64,000 nucleotides of DNA from Kappaphycus alvarezii (taxonomy: Eukaryota > Rhodophyta > Florideophyceae > Gigartinales > Solieriaceae): positions 1,116,001 to 1,180,000 of the forward strand of contig NADL03000758.1 of the NCBI GenBank assembly GCA_002205965.3. The letters run 5' to 3'. Shown one piece after another: positions 21,226 to 32,068 of this stretch. The notes under the pieces are model-generated. The model ran no database searches. It was not told the origin of the DNA and was given only the letters and a program-made list of their open reading frames with translations. How positions within the stretch are numbered: position 1 is the first letter of the stretch; each line of letters begins with the position of its first letter. The translations under genes and the position numbers were made by a program.

Positions 21226-24023
21226 TTATTCCTTCAACCGTCCGAGGGGTATTGTAATGTACTCAACGTGTCGAGCGGCCAAATCTTGAACTTCCTCCAA
21301 AAGTTGGTTATTTCTTAAACGCGACGCTATATCAGCTGCCTCGCGACCACGACCGCATCTCGCTAGAGCTCGAGCTCGATCACGAAGATCAGAAATGCGG
21401 AAAGCGTACTTAACGGCTTCATCATCCATTTTGTACTTGATGCAAGTATCCACAAATGCTGTCAAGCCGATTGGAGGTGCTCTCCCATACCCTGACGAAT
21501 TTGACAACGCTTCAATTGATTCAAAGTCGCCAACTTCCGCCATTGAATCCAAGCATATCCAGAAAAACCTTCTGTCTGGTATCTTTAGATCTTTTCTCAA
21601 CTTTGCGAGAATATCCCGGCGACGGTTCGCATCTGGAATGTCAACAACGGCACGGGCCAGCAAATCCCCATCGTTCGCATGACGAAGCGTTCCAGGTTCT
21701 AACCGCCCTTTTTTCTCAAGGTCTATGGCACTGGCTGCCGCAACTGCAGCATGCTGCACAGCCTGCACTCGAAGTAACATGACCGTCGACTGTAGCCTCT
21801 GCTAATGGACTGGACTGTTCCCTCAAGAGCAGCCATGCGGTCTGCGGGATCTGCGATTTTATCGGCGAGGAAAATCTCCACCATGGCTGCTTCCCTTCTT
21901 CTTCCTACTTCGAGGTAGACCTTCCGAAGGGACTTGTAGTCCCAATCTGCTTGAGGTAACTTGCGAACAGATCTGTTGCTCGGTTTCCAAGAGCTGGCGG
22001 CAAGGATCGCAACAGTTTCGCAAACTCGTGTACTGAACCATTTTTGCGCTCAAGCACCGAGCCAAGTGCATCAAGAACCAGCTCAGGGTCTCCAGACGAT
22101 ACTGAGGCCACAATTGCCGGGGCCTCCCGTCCCATCCGAAGGTACATTGCAACCTTTGGCGCGGGGCGGGTCTCTCTACGCAACAATAGTTCCGCACACT
22201 TTTGCTTTCCCAACGCGTACGCAGTCTCAGCAGCTACCACATAAGGCATGGCTCTCCCTCTTTGGCTGCCATGCAAATGAATTGCATTGTAGGAGCGGAG
22301 AACTGTATCAAATCGCTCCGCAATAAGTTTGTGATGCTTTCATCTGACTCGTTCACATTTGCGTGCAAAGCAGCGATAGCCCATTCTGCGAGGACATCGT
22401 AAGGTGATATCCTTCCAAAAGTCGCAAGCCTGACAGCTAATGTGTGGCGTCCAAATCGTGACAGCCTGGCGACAAGAGCAGGAAGGCCAAGGACATCGAA
22501 CTGAGGCTTGGTCATGGAAACCCACATTCGGAGGTGCCAGCAGCGTGAAGCACTCTCAGAATAGCGACAGCAGTTGGAACCATACTCCTTTCACGTCGGG
22601 ATCTTTCTTCCGCCATCTTGTGTATAGTGCGGCCTGCGAACTGTTGCGAGGGGGAACCAAATTCTCTTGTTCATTTGCGAAGACAGAGGCATGACGCTGT
22701 CCGTAAGCGGCGGCTTGTAGAAATCTCTTCCGTTCTAGAGTGCTCACTTCCAAATATGCGGCAGCTGTGCAATTGCGTGATGCTTCTTGCAAGCTTCCCG
22801 ATTCGCGAAGTTCACGTAACAACCGATAACGATTAAGCGCCTCAGCAGAAGTCGTCGTTGTAATGCCCTCCAACGATCCGCAGCTCTTCAACAGCTTATA
22901 ACTTGAAGATTGCCTTCGACAGCGGGCAGTGTGCACAGGCTCTGCAACCATTTGAATGAAATCATGACCTCTAGAAGACAATAAGCGAAGGCCATCAGTT
23001 TCAGAATGGAGAATAATTCCACCATTGGAGAACTTCTCTCCTAGAGTTAGGACAGCAACTCCGCCGTGGGGGCCTACTAGAATGATTTGCTCTGTGTACA
23101 ATACAGCGATCGCGTCACTACCGACCCAGGCAACGGAAACGGGCTTCTTCGCATCGAAAATGACCTCCGAGTAAACGTTTTCAACGGCAAGGGATGTAAG
23201 TTCGGCTGCAAGGTCAACTCGAGCAATCTCGCTTCCGAGGTCAGCGGTAGTCACAAAGAGACTCCCCGTCGTGCTTTCCATGGCGGCGAGGTATTGGCCA
23301 TTTGGAGAGACGCATATCTGAGAAACCTCTCTTTCACCAGGAAGTTCGAATGTTCCGTTAGAGTTGCAACAGGATACGTTTCCAGACTCTGTGATAAAAA
23401 TTGTACCTGCAGTCGATTGCGGGCTGTTTGTCAGTTGCAGGGAAGCAATGCTACCCCTTGGAAAGAGGCGTTCAACAGCTTCCGGTGGTTTGATTGTGAT
23501 GTTTTCCTGCTGAACTTTGTCCTTTGGACTGAGATGGTACAAATCTCCACTGACTCCTCGAAGAACGACATGTCCACATTGTAACACTGTAGCGTCATAA
23601 ATTCGCTCTTCCTTTCCATATGCTAGGACTCTCGTTATTCGAATGCGATTTTTGTGAATCCCACCAGGAATGCGAACTACGGCGCCATCGTTGTACACGA
23701 TAGTTAGCAAGTCATTTGCGCTCCAACCCAGCAATAACCTGACTTGGCGGAACCGTCTTTTCACGGAGGCGATCGAAGCGCCTAAGAAGATGCCCTGATA
23801 GGGAGTAAATCTCAAGGGCGCACGAGAGCCCTACCCATCCTTCATTTGGAACCAAGGCGATTGGACCGCCGCATGTTGAAACTGCGACAATGGCCTTTGA
23901 AAGTTCGATGGGTTGTACTGGCCAGTGCAAATTGTCGTAGATACTATCACGGCGGTACAGTCGGTTCTCAAGAGCAGTCCAGCCTACTGGAATGCTGTCG
24001 TCAGGATTCCGCCCGCCCAGCAT
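21226..24023 (-). CDS. VPS16: VPS16, core subunit of HOPS/CORVET
   Basis: Core class-C Vps protein that binds the SM protein VPS33. ATG at 24023. The N-terminal beta-propeller starts WTALENRLYRRDSIYD and contains VSTCGGPIALVPNEG, matching the VPS16 signature YGGPIAL, then LEIYSLSGHLL and ILVGPHGGVAVLTLG. The C-terminal helical domain has AVQHAAVAAASAIDLE, LKIPDRRFFWICLDSMAE and FVDTCIKYKMDDEAVKYAFR, the usual VPS16 ending; stop at 21228-21226. About 900 codons, close to the family's 800-840 plus small insertions. Frame breaks lie near 23740, 22540, 22290, 21850 and 21780. A TACAGTA cluster begins about 155 bp upstream of the start. Confidence 0.9.
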
Positions 24024-24179
24024 TGTCTAAACAACTGGAGAGGGCAAGGAATGAATATAGGTTGGGAGTACGTTTTCAAATAGCTGTTTGATGGATGTGT
24101 CAGGGATGGCATGATTCAGCATAAGCGCTGTGCAATTTGGCTCATATGTAGTATGAGTGAAATTCATATTGAAAATTGC

Positions 24180-24382
24180 CACAGTACAGTACATATGCAC
24201 AACTGTAATGCAGCGAACTACTACAGAAATTTCTTTACAGTACAGTACAATACTTTTCAGCATGGTAGGACATTCTGCTACCGTACAGTACAGTGCCTCG
24301 AGAAAGTGTACATACCACTACAGTATTGTACACCATTGTACTGAACGCATTAAACTTCTTCTTCTTATACTGTACAGTATGT
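24180..24382. repeat. TACAGTA palindromic cluster upstream of VPS16
   Basis: Five groups of CAGTA/TACTG units lie at 24180-24193, 24235-24250, 24280-24297, 24318-24342 and 24368-24382, including ATACTGTACAGTAT. They occupy 155-360 bp upstream of the VPS16 start codon. Confidence 0.8.
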
Positions 24383-24849
24383 AACAGGCAGACGGAAAAC
24401 TTGAGATGTTCTGATGATCGAAAAACGGTTGTACATTCGCTTGCGCTCCAATGTGCGTGAAGTACGGTAATTGGTAGTCGGCATAGGGATAGAAAGAAGT
24501 TTAATCCCATGGGCATTAAATTTTTTAGTTTAACGCTTCTCCCGCGATTTAGTAATCCATGTATGGAATACAATTTTGACATGGGATAGATCGGATATAT
24601 GTATTTTCCAAGAGTTAATTGTGATGAAGATAACATTGCCTTTACTCTTGAATTATATTTTCCCTAATATCGGTAGTTCAAAACTAAGCGAGGTCAACCG
24701 AGCGGGCGATCTCTGTACCCTGCTTGTCGGAGCATATGAATGATACGCTGGCGGTCATGAATTCTAACGCAAGAAAAAGATAACATGAGAATAGAGGCAG
24801 CTTGTTGACAGCGCGACAAAGTCGAAGGAGGGGAGGCGGGAAAGAAGAG

Positions 24850-25060
24850 CAGGAGAACAGCGACGTCTTGAGGAGAGTACGAGAAAAAAGCCTTGAGTCG
24901 TGTATATACGCTGTTCCGCCTGTTGCACGAGGATGTGCCCGCGCCGACGAAATATTTTGGGCAGGAGCGCGTCAAACTCGCGAGGGTCCAAAAATTGCAA
25001 AAATTGGCTGGGAGGTGCGGAAAATTAGCGATATTAGGCGAAACTGATATCGCGCAAAGA
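24850..25060. repeat. Solo fragment of the DIRS-element terminal repeat (A segment)
   Basis: This stretch matches 33150-33340 in direct orientation. Shared blocks include AGAACAGCGAC, GTCGTGTATATACG, GAGGATGTG and CGAAATATTTTGGG. The second half of the repeat (B segment, 33320-33520) is not recognisable here. It is probably a relic of the same element family. Confidence 0.6.
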
Positions 25061-25446
25061 GCCTCGAGCACAAAAATCGTCAAAAAGCCCAATCATTATT
25101 AATCGCAGGTTCAATGAAACATGTCTTACGGTAATTAAGAATAATTAGCTCAAAGTAAATCAGACCAAAAGAGGGTTATTGTATTGTTCTTAATTTCATT
25201 TCAAAATCGCGGTAAATTGAGTTGGCTTACTTTGAGTAATGGAAAGGTTGGGAGTCCTCTGTACTTATAATGTTTTCAAAATGACTGAATGACTTTGGAT
25301 CAAAATATTCAGGACAAATAATTTATTGATAACTATGCTGCAGTCAGGGGAGAAGACCCGAAGCCCGGATAACCGTTAATGTTAATATTAACAGTACAGT
25401 GCTTATAAATCAAAAAGAGGGTGCCCACTGTCAAACAGAAGTTGGG

Positions 25447-26279
25447 TCAGGCTAGCAGCAGCACAAAAACGGCCACAGTGTAATAACAATTCATGCTAAA
25501 AGTCTTTGAAAGAACCGTAAACTGCTTGATCCTACGGTCCGCTGTCTCGTGTCTCGCCCCGATGCGGCCGAAAACATCTGCATTCATCTGAATCACATCA
25601 ACTCGTAGACAAGTAACGTCTGGATGACCCTTATCTGCAAAAATTATCTCTCCCACCATCGGTTGAATTTTTAGATTTAGGCGGTATATTTTCAAATCAG
25701 GGTGGCTGACAGATGGAAAAGAGCCATTATCCCAGATTTAATTTCCAGGTGAAATACATGGACACACTTCATACCTCAAAGCTGGCCAATTTAGCTTATG
25801 CGAGTACCAGAGAGGGTCAAATTGCCCTGACTCGTTGGTTGGGCAATCTGTGCGGTCCACAGAGGAATAATAAAGGGCAATACAAGGCTTCTCCAGTCGA
25901 TGTGACCATTGGATCTGGTAGATGCTAGATTTGTACTGTAGCAATATTTTTAAACACTGTAATAATTTAAGATTTATTACATTACCACGTTCATGCTGCT
26001 CGGAAGAAGAATTAAGACCCGTAACCATTTCCGGTACGTCTTTTCATCGCATCCTGCAAAACGACAGTTCCTTAATTCCGACTCATATCCTTTCAAAAAG
26101 TAAGGAGCCCATAGGAGATGGTGAGGAGCAAGTACAGATAAGGCATCGTCCTTAATATGAACCCAGGCCTCATAACAAACCAGAGGAGTTACCCCAAACA
26201 ACGCCATAAATCGTCTAGAAAATTGCGTGGTTCGAAAAGAGATCGTTGCCTCACACCCTATAAGCTGCAACCCGACCAT
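25447..26279 (-). mobile_element. PIF/Harbinger-type DDE_Tnp_4 transposase, frame-broken
   Basis: The minus strand from 26279 reads FGVTPLVCYEAWVHI, HLLWAPYFLKGYESE and CDEKTYRKWLRVLI, then SSVDRTDCPTNESG, FDPLWYSHKLNWPALRYEV, and FADKGHPDVT, then ARHETADRRIKQFTVLSK. This is the order of the DDE_Tnp_4 nuclease. Candidate catalytic residues are the second Asp of VDRTD, the Asp of FADKG (25635-25633) and the Glu of ARHET. At least two frame shifts (near 26000 and 25720) are present. No terminal inverted repeats were found by eye. It is a remnant or damaged copy in AT-rich DNA. Confidence 0.7.
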
Positions 26280-27880
26280 AACGAAAGTTGATACAGTAAA
26301 TTGGCTGAAGAGGCCATTGCATGTAATGTGCAGGCAAAAGTGGAGAGAGAAAATTCCGAAGTGTCAAACCAAACCATTAATGTTGAATATATAGTATTCC
26401 CGTAAAAGTATTACTTTAGCAGTCTTAATAACAAAAGAATCTACTAGGTGAATAACAGAAGATTGTGAACAATGTGACATCAGGAAAAGTGCTGTCACTT
26501 ATGATGTAACTTGGACATTTGCTGATGATCACATCAGAAGAAGTTTTATTAGAAAATGACACATGCTGGAGTGTCAATAAGGAAAAAATCATGTATGTTA
26601 CGTTTTAATCATTACTGACTCGTCATATAATTCCAATATGGGACAGTTGTGTCTAAAAAAGTTTCAAATTATTTTAATTTTGAACGAAGTTAAATCTTGA
26701 ATCCTTTAAGTAGAGAATCTCAGGAAAAGTTCGTACAATAAAATTATTAAATGAAGTCAACTGTTACATAGATTGCCAAAGTTCGCAACTTACTTGACCG
26801 AAACTTTCGTCGAAGCTTTCGGCCGTTTATCTTGCTTGAATAATTGCCCTCATTTTCAGGCACAATGATTCGGGTAAAGTAATGACCAAGACTCCATCAA
26901 ATTAACGCGATATTTTAACATATATACTGTTAACCAGTTCAAAAACGGCTCTTTTTTAAAATTTTCGGAAAGCGAGAATCCCCTTAAAAACCGTTTAAAA
27001 ACTGGATAAACTAGGGAAAACACCGTTTTCCTCATTTTTGAGAGCCGTGTTTCGCATCATCGAAGTTTCCATTTAATCTAATATTTTAATGATCATGTTT
27101 TAATTGCAGAGCGTATTTAGTGAATAGTCAGTCTCCTGATCTGTACTATGACTTTTGATCATTGTTGTCTGCCTTATTTTACGGCCCGAAACTTTTGCAT
27201 AATACACTGCCGAAACTAGTACAAATACAACATACTTTGGATCCCTCTGCTTAGTCTTTAAATAGCTGCGATTCTGATATGTGGGTACAAAAATTGGCGA
27301 ATTTCCGGCAATGAGTAAATGATTATTTCATCAGGAAGAGTAAATATAGCATTGGTAACGTTAATTTCTAAAAGCAGTTTAAGGCATAGATGCTGGAAGA
27401 TCATGATGATATGTGGCCTGGCAAAGATCAATAAAGATTTTTTTAGCAGCGCTTCCCCTGGTGAAAGTTTCAAACTTGTACGTATCAAGAATACCAATAT
27501 TATTGGGATTTAATTGCCTTAAGGAACACACTAAAATTCCAAAAGTTACATTAACGAGTGCTTTGCATGCATGGTCATTTTTTAATTCTTTGTACATTCA
27601 GAATGTACAGTTAATTAATAATGTATCTACGTCACGAGTTTGGCACTGTAATTAAGTTAATTTCGAATTGAATGGGAGGCATTTAGACATGTATACGTAA
27701 AAATATACCTTGTTCTTTCAAAATTACTGTGTCCTGGGGTTTAGGTCTTGGCGGGAAAATGCCGCACCATAAAATTTCAATCCCGTTTATCTCACTTGGT
27801 GCAGTATACGTTCCTGTATTTGTTATGGGTAGAGAATTTGAAAGAAGATTTTCCGGTAGGACAAGCCTCAGTACTAGATA
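26280..27880. other. AT-rich non-coding stretch
   Basis: No frame longer than about 80 codons, no recognised motif and no obvious repeat. Base composition is clearly more AT-rich than the gene-bearing ends of the window. Confidence 0.6.
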
Positions 27881-27883
27881 ACT

Positions 27884-28775
27884 ATGGTCCGGTTTAGAAA
27901 AAACTGCGACCCTGTCAAGAGGCTGCGTCCTACGCTTGAGAACGGTGAGATCACTGGAGGGGAGGCCGTAATTGTGGTGGAAAAAATGGATACCATTTTT
28001 CATGAACTTAGCAGTGAAAATTTTCGTGTGTGTTACAATAAACTCAGAAAGAATTTGGGACTTGTGAAAGGTATGTGTATTTTCTCGTTCCTCTACCTCG
28101 TTCATTTTTGTTCTTTTTCTAACCGTTTAGTTTCAAGGCACCACTTCTGGATCTAATCCAGTCGTATGCGAACCAATGGGAATGGCGTGAGTGGAAGACG
28201 AGGAAGCTGAATTGGATGAGGATGATGGTCTCGATGAGGATTCTACGACGCATAAATCCGGTGTGTGTCCAAATGGAATGGAGTTTTCTCCAGTTTACGA
28301 GTACTCTGTGTGGTACATGGAAGGGACGGGAATGAAACGTTTACCAGTGGCAATTTTTTTTACCGACTGGCGTCTGTGCTGGTGATTACCAAATTCGAGT
28401 TTTTGAGCTTTGAGTTCCAGAATACTCCATTCTTGGAGTATTCTGGAACTCAAAGCTCCCTGACCTAAAGAGCTGTTAATTCCCAAATTATTGTACAAGG
28501 CGTAGGATAGAGTGGAAGATGCAGAAGTTCACCGTGTCACACATTCTAAATGCTTGGGATTTGACATGCGCCTGAGGGAAAACCAGAGTATGGTTCACGA
28601 CAAAATTGTGTCGACTGGGAGAGTTACTCTTCCTTTTCGCTGCTGTGATTTTTTAGAAGAGCAGTTATATTTAGCCTGGGCAAATAGTTACACTAGAATT
28701 GTGTATGTTGGGTTACGCACAATTGAAGATAAGTCCTATGCTACACAGAACCCTACTGTTTTCTTAGCTCAGTAA
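27884..28775 (+). CDS. Unrecognised coding-like segments
   Basis: Two plus-strand stretches look protein-like. At 27884-28100 it reads RPTLENGEITGGEAVIVVEK and MDTIFHELSSENFRVCYNKL. At 28191-28775 it reads an acidic run (EDEEAELDEDDGLDED), then MEFSPVYEYSVWYMEG and, after a long hairpin, RENQSMVHDKIVSTGRV and DFLEEQLYLAWANSYTR. I recognise no domain. They lie between transposon remnants, so a transposon-borne gene is likely, but this is inference. Confidence 0.25.
28405..28458. repeat. Perfect 25-bp inverted repeat, 4-base loop
   Basis: The left arm at 28405-28429 begins GAGCTTTGAGTTCCAG. The right arm at 28434-28458 is its exact reverse complement, and the loop is TTCT. It would form a very stable cruciform or RNA hairpin. 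Confidence 0.95.
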
Positions 28776-28954
28776 AAATAATTGCTGTTATGTCCCGTAG
28801 AATAACATTACAAATCGCGTGATTATTGGCTACTTTTTGAACTTTTTCGTGCATTTCTATGATGTCAACAGTGGGAGTAATGTGAAACTGGTTTTGGAGG
28901 GCGAGATTTTTTTAGGATTCGCCGAAAGCAGCCATTTCCGGCACTTCCCTGCAG

Positions 28955-29160
28955 CCAACTCGCACGGATTTTCGGTTATCTTGCGAGACCCTTGTTTTTG
29001 ATATCAACTTCAGTCACGTATTTTTCGGTCGCGAAGTTTAAACTCTGCCTAGCGCGGAAGCTAATACTGGGAAAGAGTCTCGGTTCCCTGTAGTTTGGCC
29101 TTACATCTTTTGCAATCCTCTTCTTATCATTAACCAATGATATGCCTTCCAAATAGCTTA
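28955..29160. repeat. DIRS terminal repeat, B segment (3' side)
   Basis: Matches 33320-33520 in the same orientation. Shared blocks include CGGATTTTCGGTTATC, TTGATATCAACTTCAG, CCCTGTAGTTTGGC and ATCATTAACCAATGA. It begins just beyond the recombinase C-terminus. Confidence 0.75.
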
Positions 29161-29165
29161 CTTGT

Positions 29166-30302
29166 GATAAAAAATTTATCCAGAGGGGATACGAGGTTCG
29201 GACGACAGCAGGTGTCCGAAAAAGAATAGCGATTACACGGATGAAATGACGCGGGCATCGAGATAGTGATCTCAAAATGTGCGGGAATCCTTCCAGTCAC
29301 CCCACGTGAGGATGCGGTACCCTGCACTTCGATAGCGGCAGACTAAGATCCAGCGGCCATGTGCAGCGAACGCGAGGCCTAGCTGACAACAGGCGGATTT
29401 GACACGTGTAAGCGAGTAGAAATACACTTGTTCATAGTGGGAACGGTAGTGATGACACGCTCACCCGGTAGCGACCATTGATACTCACTATAGGAGGAGT
29501 AGGAGGTCCTGAGACGGTCGTAGCGAAGCGAGAGATCCAGGAGGGAGTGTTGAAACTTTGGGTTTCGGGTATATGTGAGCGTATGTGGAAGGCGAATCTG
29601 GTTCTTACAGAGAACCACGGCGAGGTGAAGAGAGTCTCGGGAGACGCGGATGTTCTGCGTGCGGAGGGAGATGCCAGACTTGTGAGAATGGCAGTCGCGG
29701 ACCCGATGAGAGTGTGCTTAGAATCGGGAAGAGACATGGCGTAGTCGAAGATGCGACGAGCGATGTGTGCTGGGAGAGCCCTGCGTTCGTTGTTTCCGTC
29801 TGGGGTCTTAAGGGTCTTGCGGTCGGTTTCTTCACGCTGGTAGGCAGTGATAGCGAGTTAGAGACGGTCGGTGAGTTTAGGTTTGAGTCCCAGGCGCGTG
29901 TGTGCGGTGAAAACGCCGGAGAGGTAGGAGCGAACGGAACCTCTGGCGACGCGTTTGTCATCCAATAACCATCCAAGATAGCGTAGGAGGGAGTCCTCAT
30001 ACCCAGATAGCGGATTGATGCGGTCAGTAGCACAGAACTTGAGCCACTCACTCCAAACGACCTCGTTGGAACGCCAAGTATTGAAGGCGCAAGCCTTGTG
30101 CATGATGGAGGCGATGCGAGCGCCCCCGGATGTTTTTCCTTCTCTTGCTGCGGCGAGAGTGGAGACCCGGAGAGACTTCGGAGAGCCCCTGTTGACTGAT
30201 GTTGCAGACGAAGATCTTCCACGGCGGATTTGGAAGGTTGGGAGGAGCCCACAGGAGCGGGAGAAAGACATTGGCCGGAGCGACAATATGCGGCGTCGCT
30301 AG
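29166..30302 (-). pseudogene. Tyrosine recombinase of the DIRS-like element
   Basis: The core-binding (SAM-like) domain is clear: VVWSEWLKFCATDRINPLSG, LLRYLGWLLDDKRVARGSVR, YLSGVFTAHTRLGLKPKL. Downstream frames read RIFDYAMSLPDSKHTLIGSA and, at the catalytic end, ILTWGDWKDSRTF, a stop, then DHYLDARVI. That ending matches the W-x-x-SR-x-FW-x-HY pattern in which Tyr (codon 29266-29264) is the nucleophile. The stop (TGA 29275-29273) stands where Trp (TGG) is usual, a one-base substitution and not an indel. With the frame breaks between 29860 and 29400 this copy is probably inactive. Confidence 0.68.
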
Positions 30303-30705
30303 CGTTCGGAGTGGGTTGAACCACGGTTGGCTCGTCCAAAACGGGGTTGCCAGCAGTCCGGAGGATTATTCCTGAATGATTTTGGTGTTTATGAGAGGGA
30401 GAAGCTTGAAGAAAGGGTTCCAGGTGTTGAATTCCAGGGACCAGTCCTGGGAGAGTGCGTCGACGGCAAGGGAGCCAGGGACAGGCGAACTGGCTGTTGA
30501 AGTGACGGCAGATCTAGTTCTGAGAGTCTGCGAAACGGTCAATTGTGGGCTTGAACTTCTTCAAATGCGTCCGAATGTATCGCGGGTTAATCCTACAGTC
30601 GTCGAATGTGCGTAGCCTTGAGAGTCGGTCGGCGAATCGGTTTACGGCGGAGGGGATGTATTGAGATTCCACTGTAATTCCAAGCTTGAGTAAGAGCCTA
30701 TGAAC

Positions 30706-31880
30706 TCATCGAAGCTCCCGCATCAGAGGGCGGGAGCGCGAGGTCATCGCGTTGAGGATGGAAACGACCGCTTGGTTTTCTTCCCAGATCTTGATGTGTT
30801 GGCCTTGTCTCAGATATCGTTCGAATGAACGATGGTCGTCCGTGACTGGTCGTAGTTCTAGGAAGGTGATCGGCTTGACTCGCAGTATGGAGTCCCAAAG
30901 ACCCCAGACTTCCCAAGTTCCTGGCGATCCCGGACGGAGATCCTTCCCTAGGGTCCCTCCGTGGCCGATGTGCCCAGATGAATCGGAATTTAGAGCGATT
31001 TTGGCAGATCTTGGTAGCATAGGCCGCTGCAATAGCAGTTGGTCGGGAGAGAGGTGAATGTTCTTCCATTTCTTGAGATCCCGCATGGCCGCGTGAGTCA
31101 GCCTACATCGCGATCTCCTGAGGGACGCGAAGGAGTCAGACATGAACCGAGTGTAGAACCTGACCAGGGCATGGCAAGTGTGCATGAAACGGAGAGTCCC
31201 GTTAAGGCGCGTAACAGAGACACGGGCACGAGCCGACGGTTCTGGCATGCTTGGCACATTAGCTGCCTTGCCAATCCACTGAGCTTGACCAGGCAAGACC
31301 CCTTGACTCCGAATACCATCTTATTGTGTCGATGACGAAGCCTAGATGATTTAGGCTGGTTGAACCATGCCAGCAGCCCTTTTTGGGCTTTCGACTGAGG
31401 CCGCATGCATGTATCAGGTCTTTGATCTGTCGCTTGGCCTTGATCAGACTCCTGCGTAAGGAGCAGGCGACGAGAAAGACGTCCATGTACAAATCGACTA
31501 GGGCGCGAAGATTGAAGCGGATGTAGCGGATGAACGGCCTCATTATATTGATGAATTTTACGGGAGAGAGTTGCCAACCGAATGGGAGGGCAACGCAGTG
31601 ATACTAACGGCCTTCGAACCGGAAGAGGAGCCAGTTGCGAATCGATGTAGGACTCCAGGGTTCCCATCTTGGCGGATTGGTGTTTGGAGTACCAGTAGAG
31701 GTTGGAGAGATTTACAACAAGACGGCGCTTCTCGTCTTGGTGCACGACGAAGGCGTTCGTTATCGGGTAGCCCTCGCGGCGGAGGCGCTGGGCTTCTAGG
31801 GAGGACACAGGTTCGTAGATACCACGAAGTAAAACTTCTTGTAGTTCTACTTGTAACCACTGCTTTTCAGCTGCGTCCAC
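30706..31880 (-). pseudogene. Reverse transcriptase and RNase H of the DIRS-like element
   Basis: The fingers region reads LLRGIYEPVSS, AFVVHQDEKRRLVVNLSNL; the palm reads MRPFIRYIRFNLRALVDLY and then MDVFLVACS. The second catalytic Asp of YMDD is replaced by Val (codon 31480-31478). Next are the thumb (KKGCWHGSTSLNHLGFVID) and a DIRS-type RNase H with ALNSDSSGHIGHGG, TFLELRPVTDDHRSFERYL and IWEENQAVVSILNAM. Frame shifts occur near 31740, 31550 and 31260. Belonging to the DIRS lineage follows from the adjacent recombinase and the RNase H style. Confidence 0.72.
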
Positions 31881-32068
31881 AGAGATTTTTGGCAGCGAGA
31901 AGGGGGTGGCCTTGCATGGGGTCTTGAGCGACTCCTCGTATATGCCGAAACGGATGGCGCGTACGGTGAACTGAGAGACACCTAAGCGCTTGTCCTAGAA
32001 CGAGGAGGAACGTTGGGTGTTCCGCCAATATACGGCCGAAGGTTTGCGGCGGTGAGACTGGAGCGGCA

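Noticed and set aside
22556-23815. Reading the 419-codon frame as a complete gene
   Set aside because: It is the middle of VPS16: the N-terminal VPS16 signature lies upstream in another frame and the C-terminal domain lies downstream.
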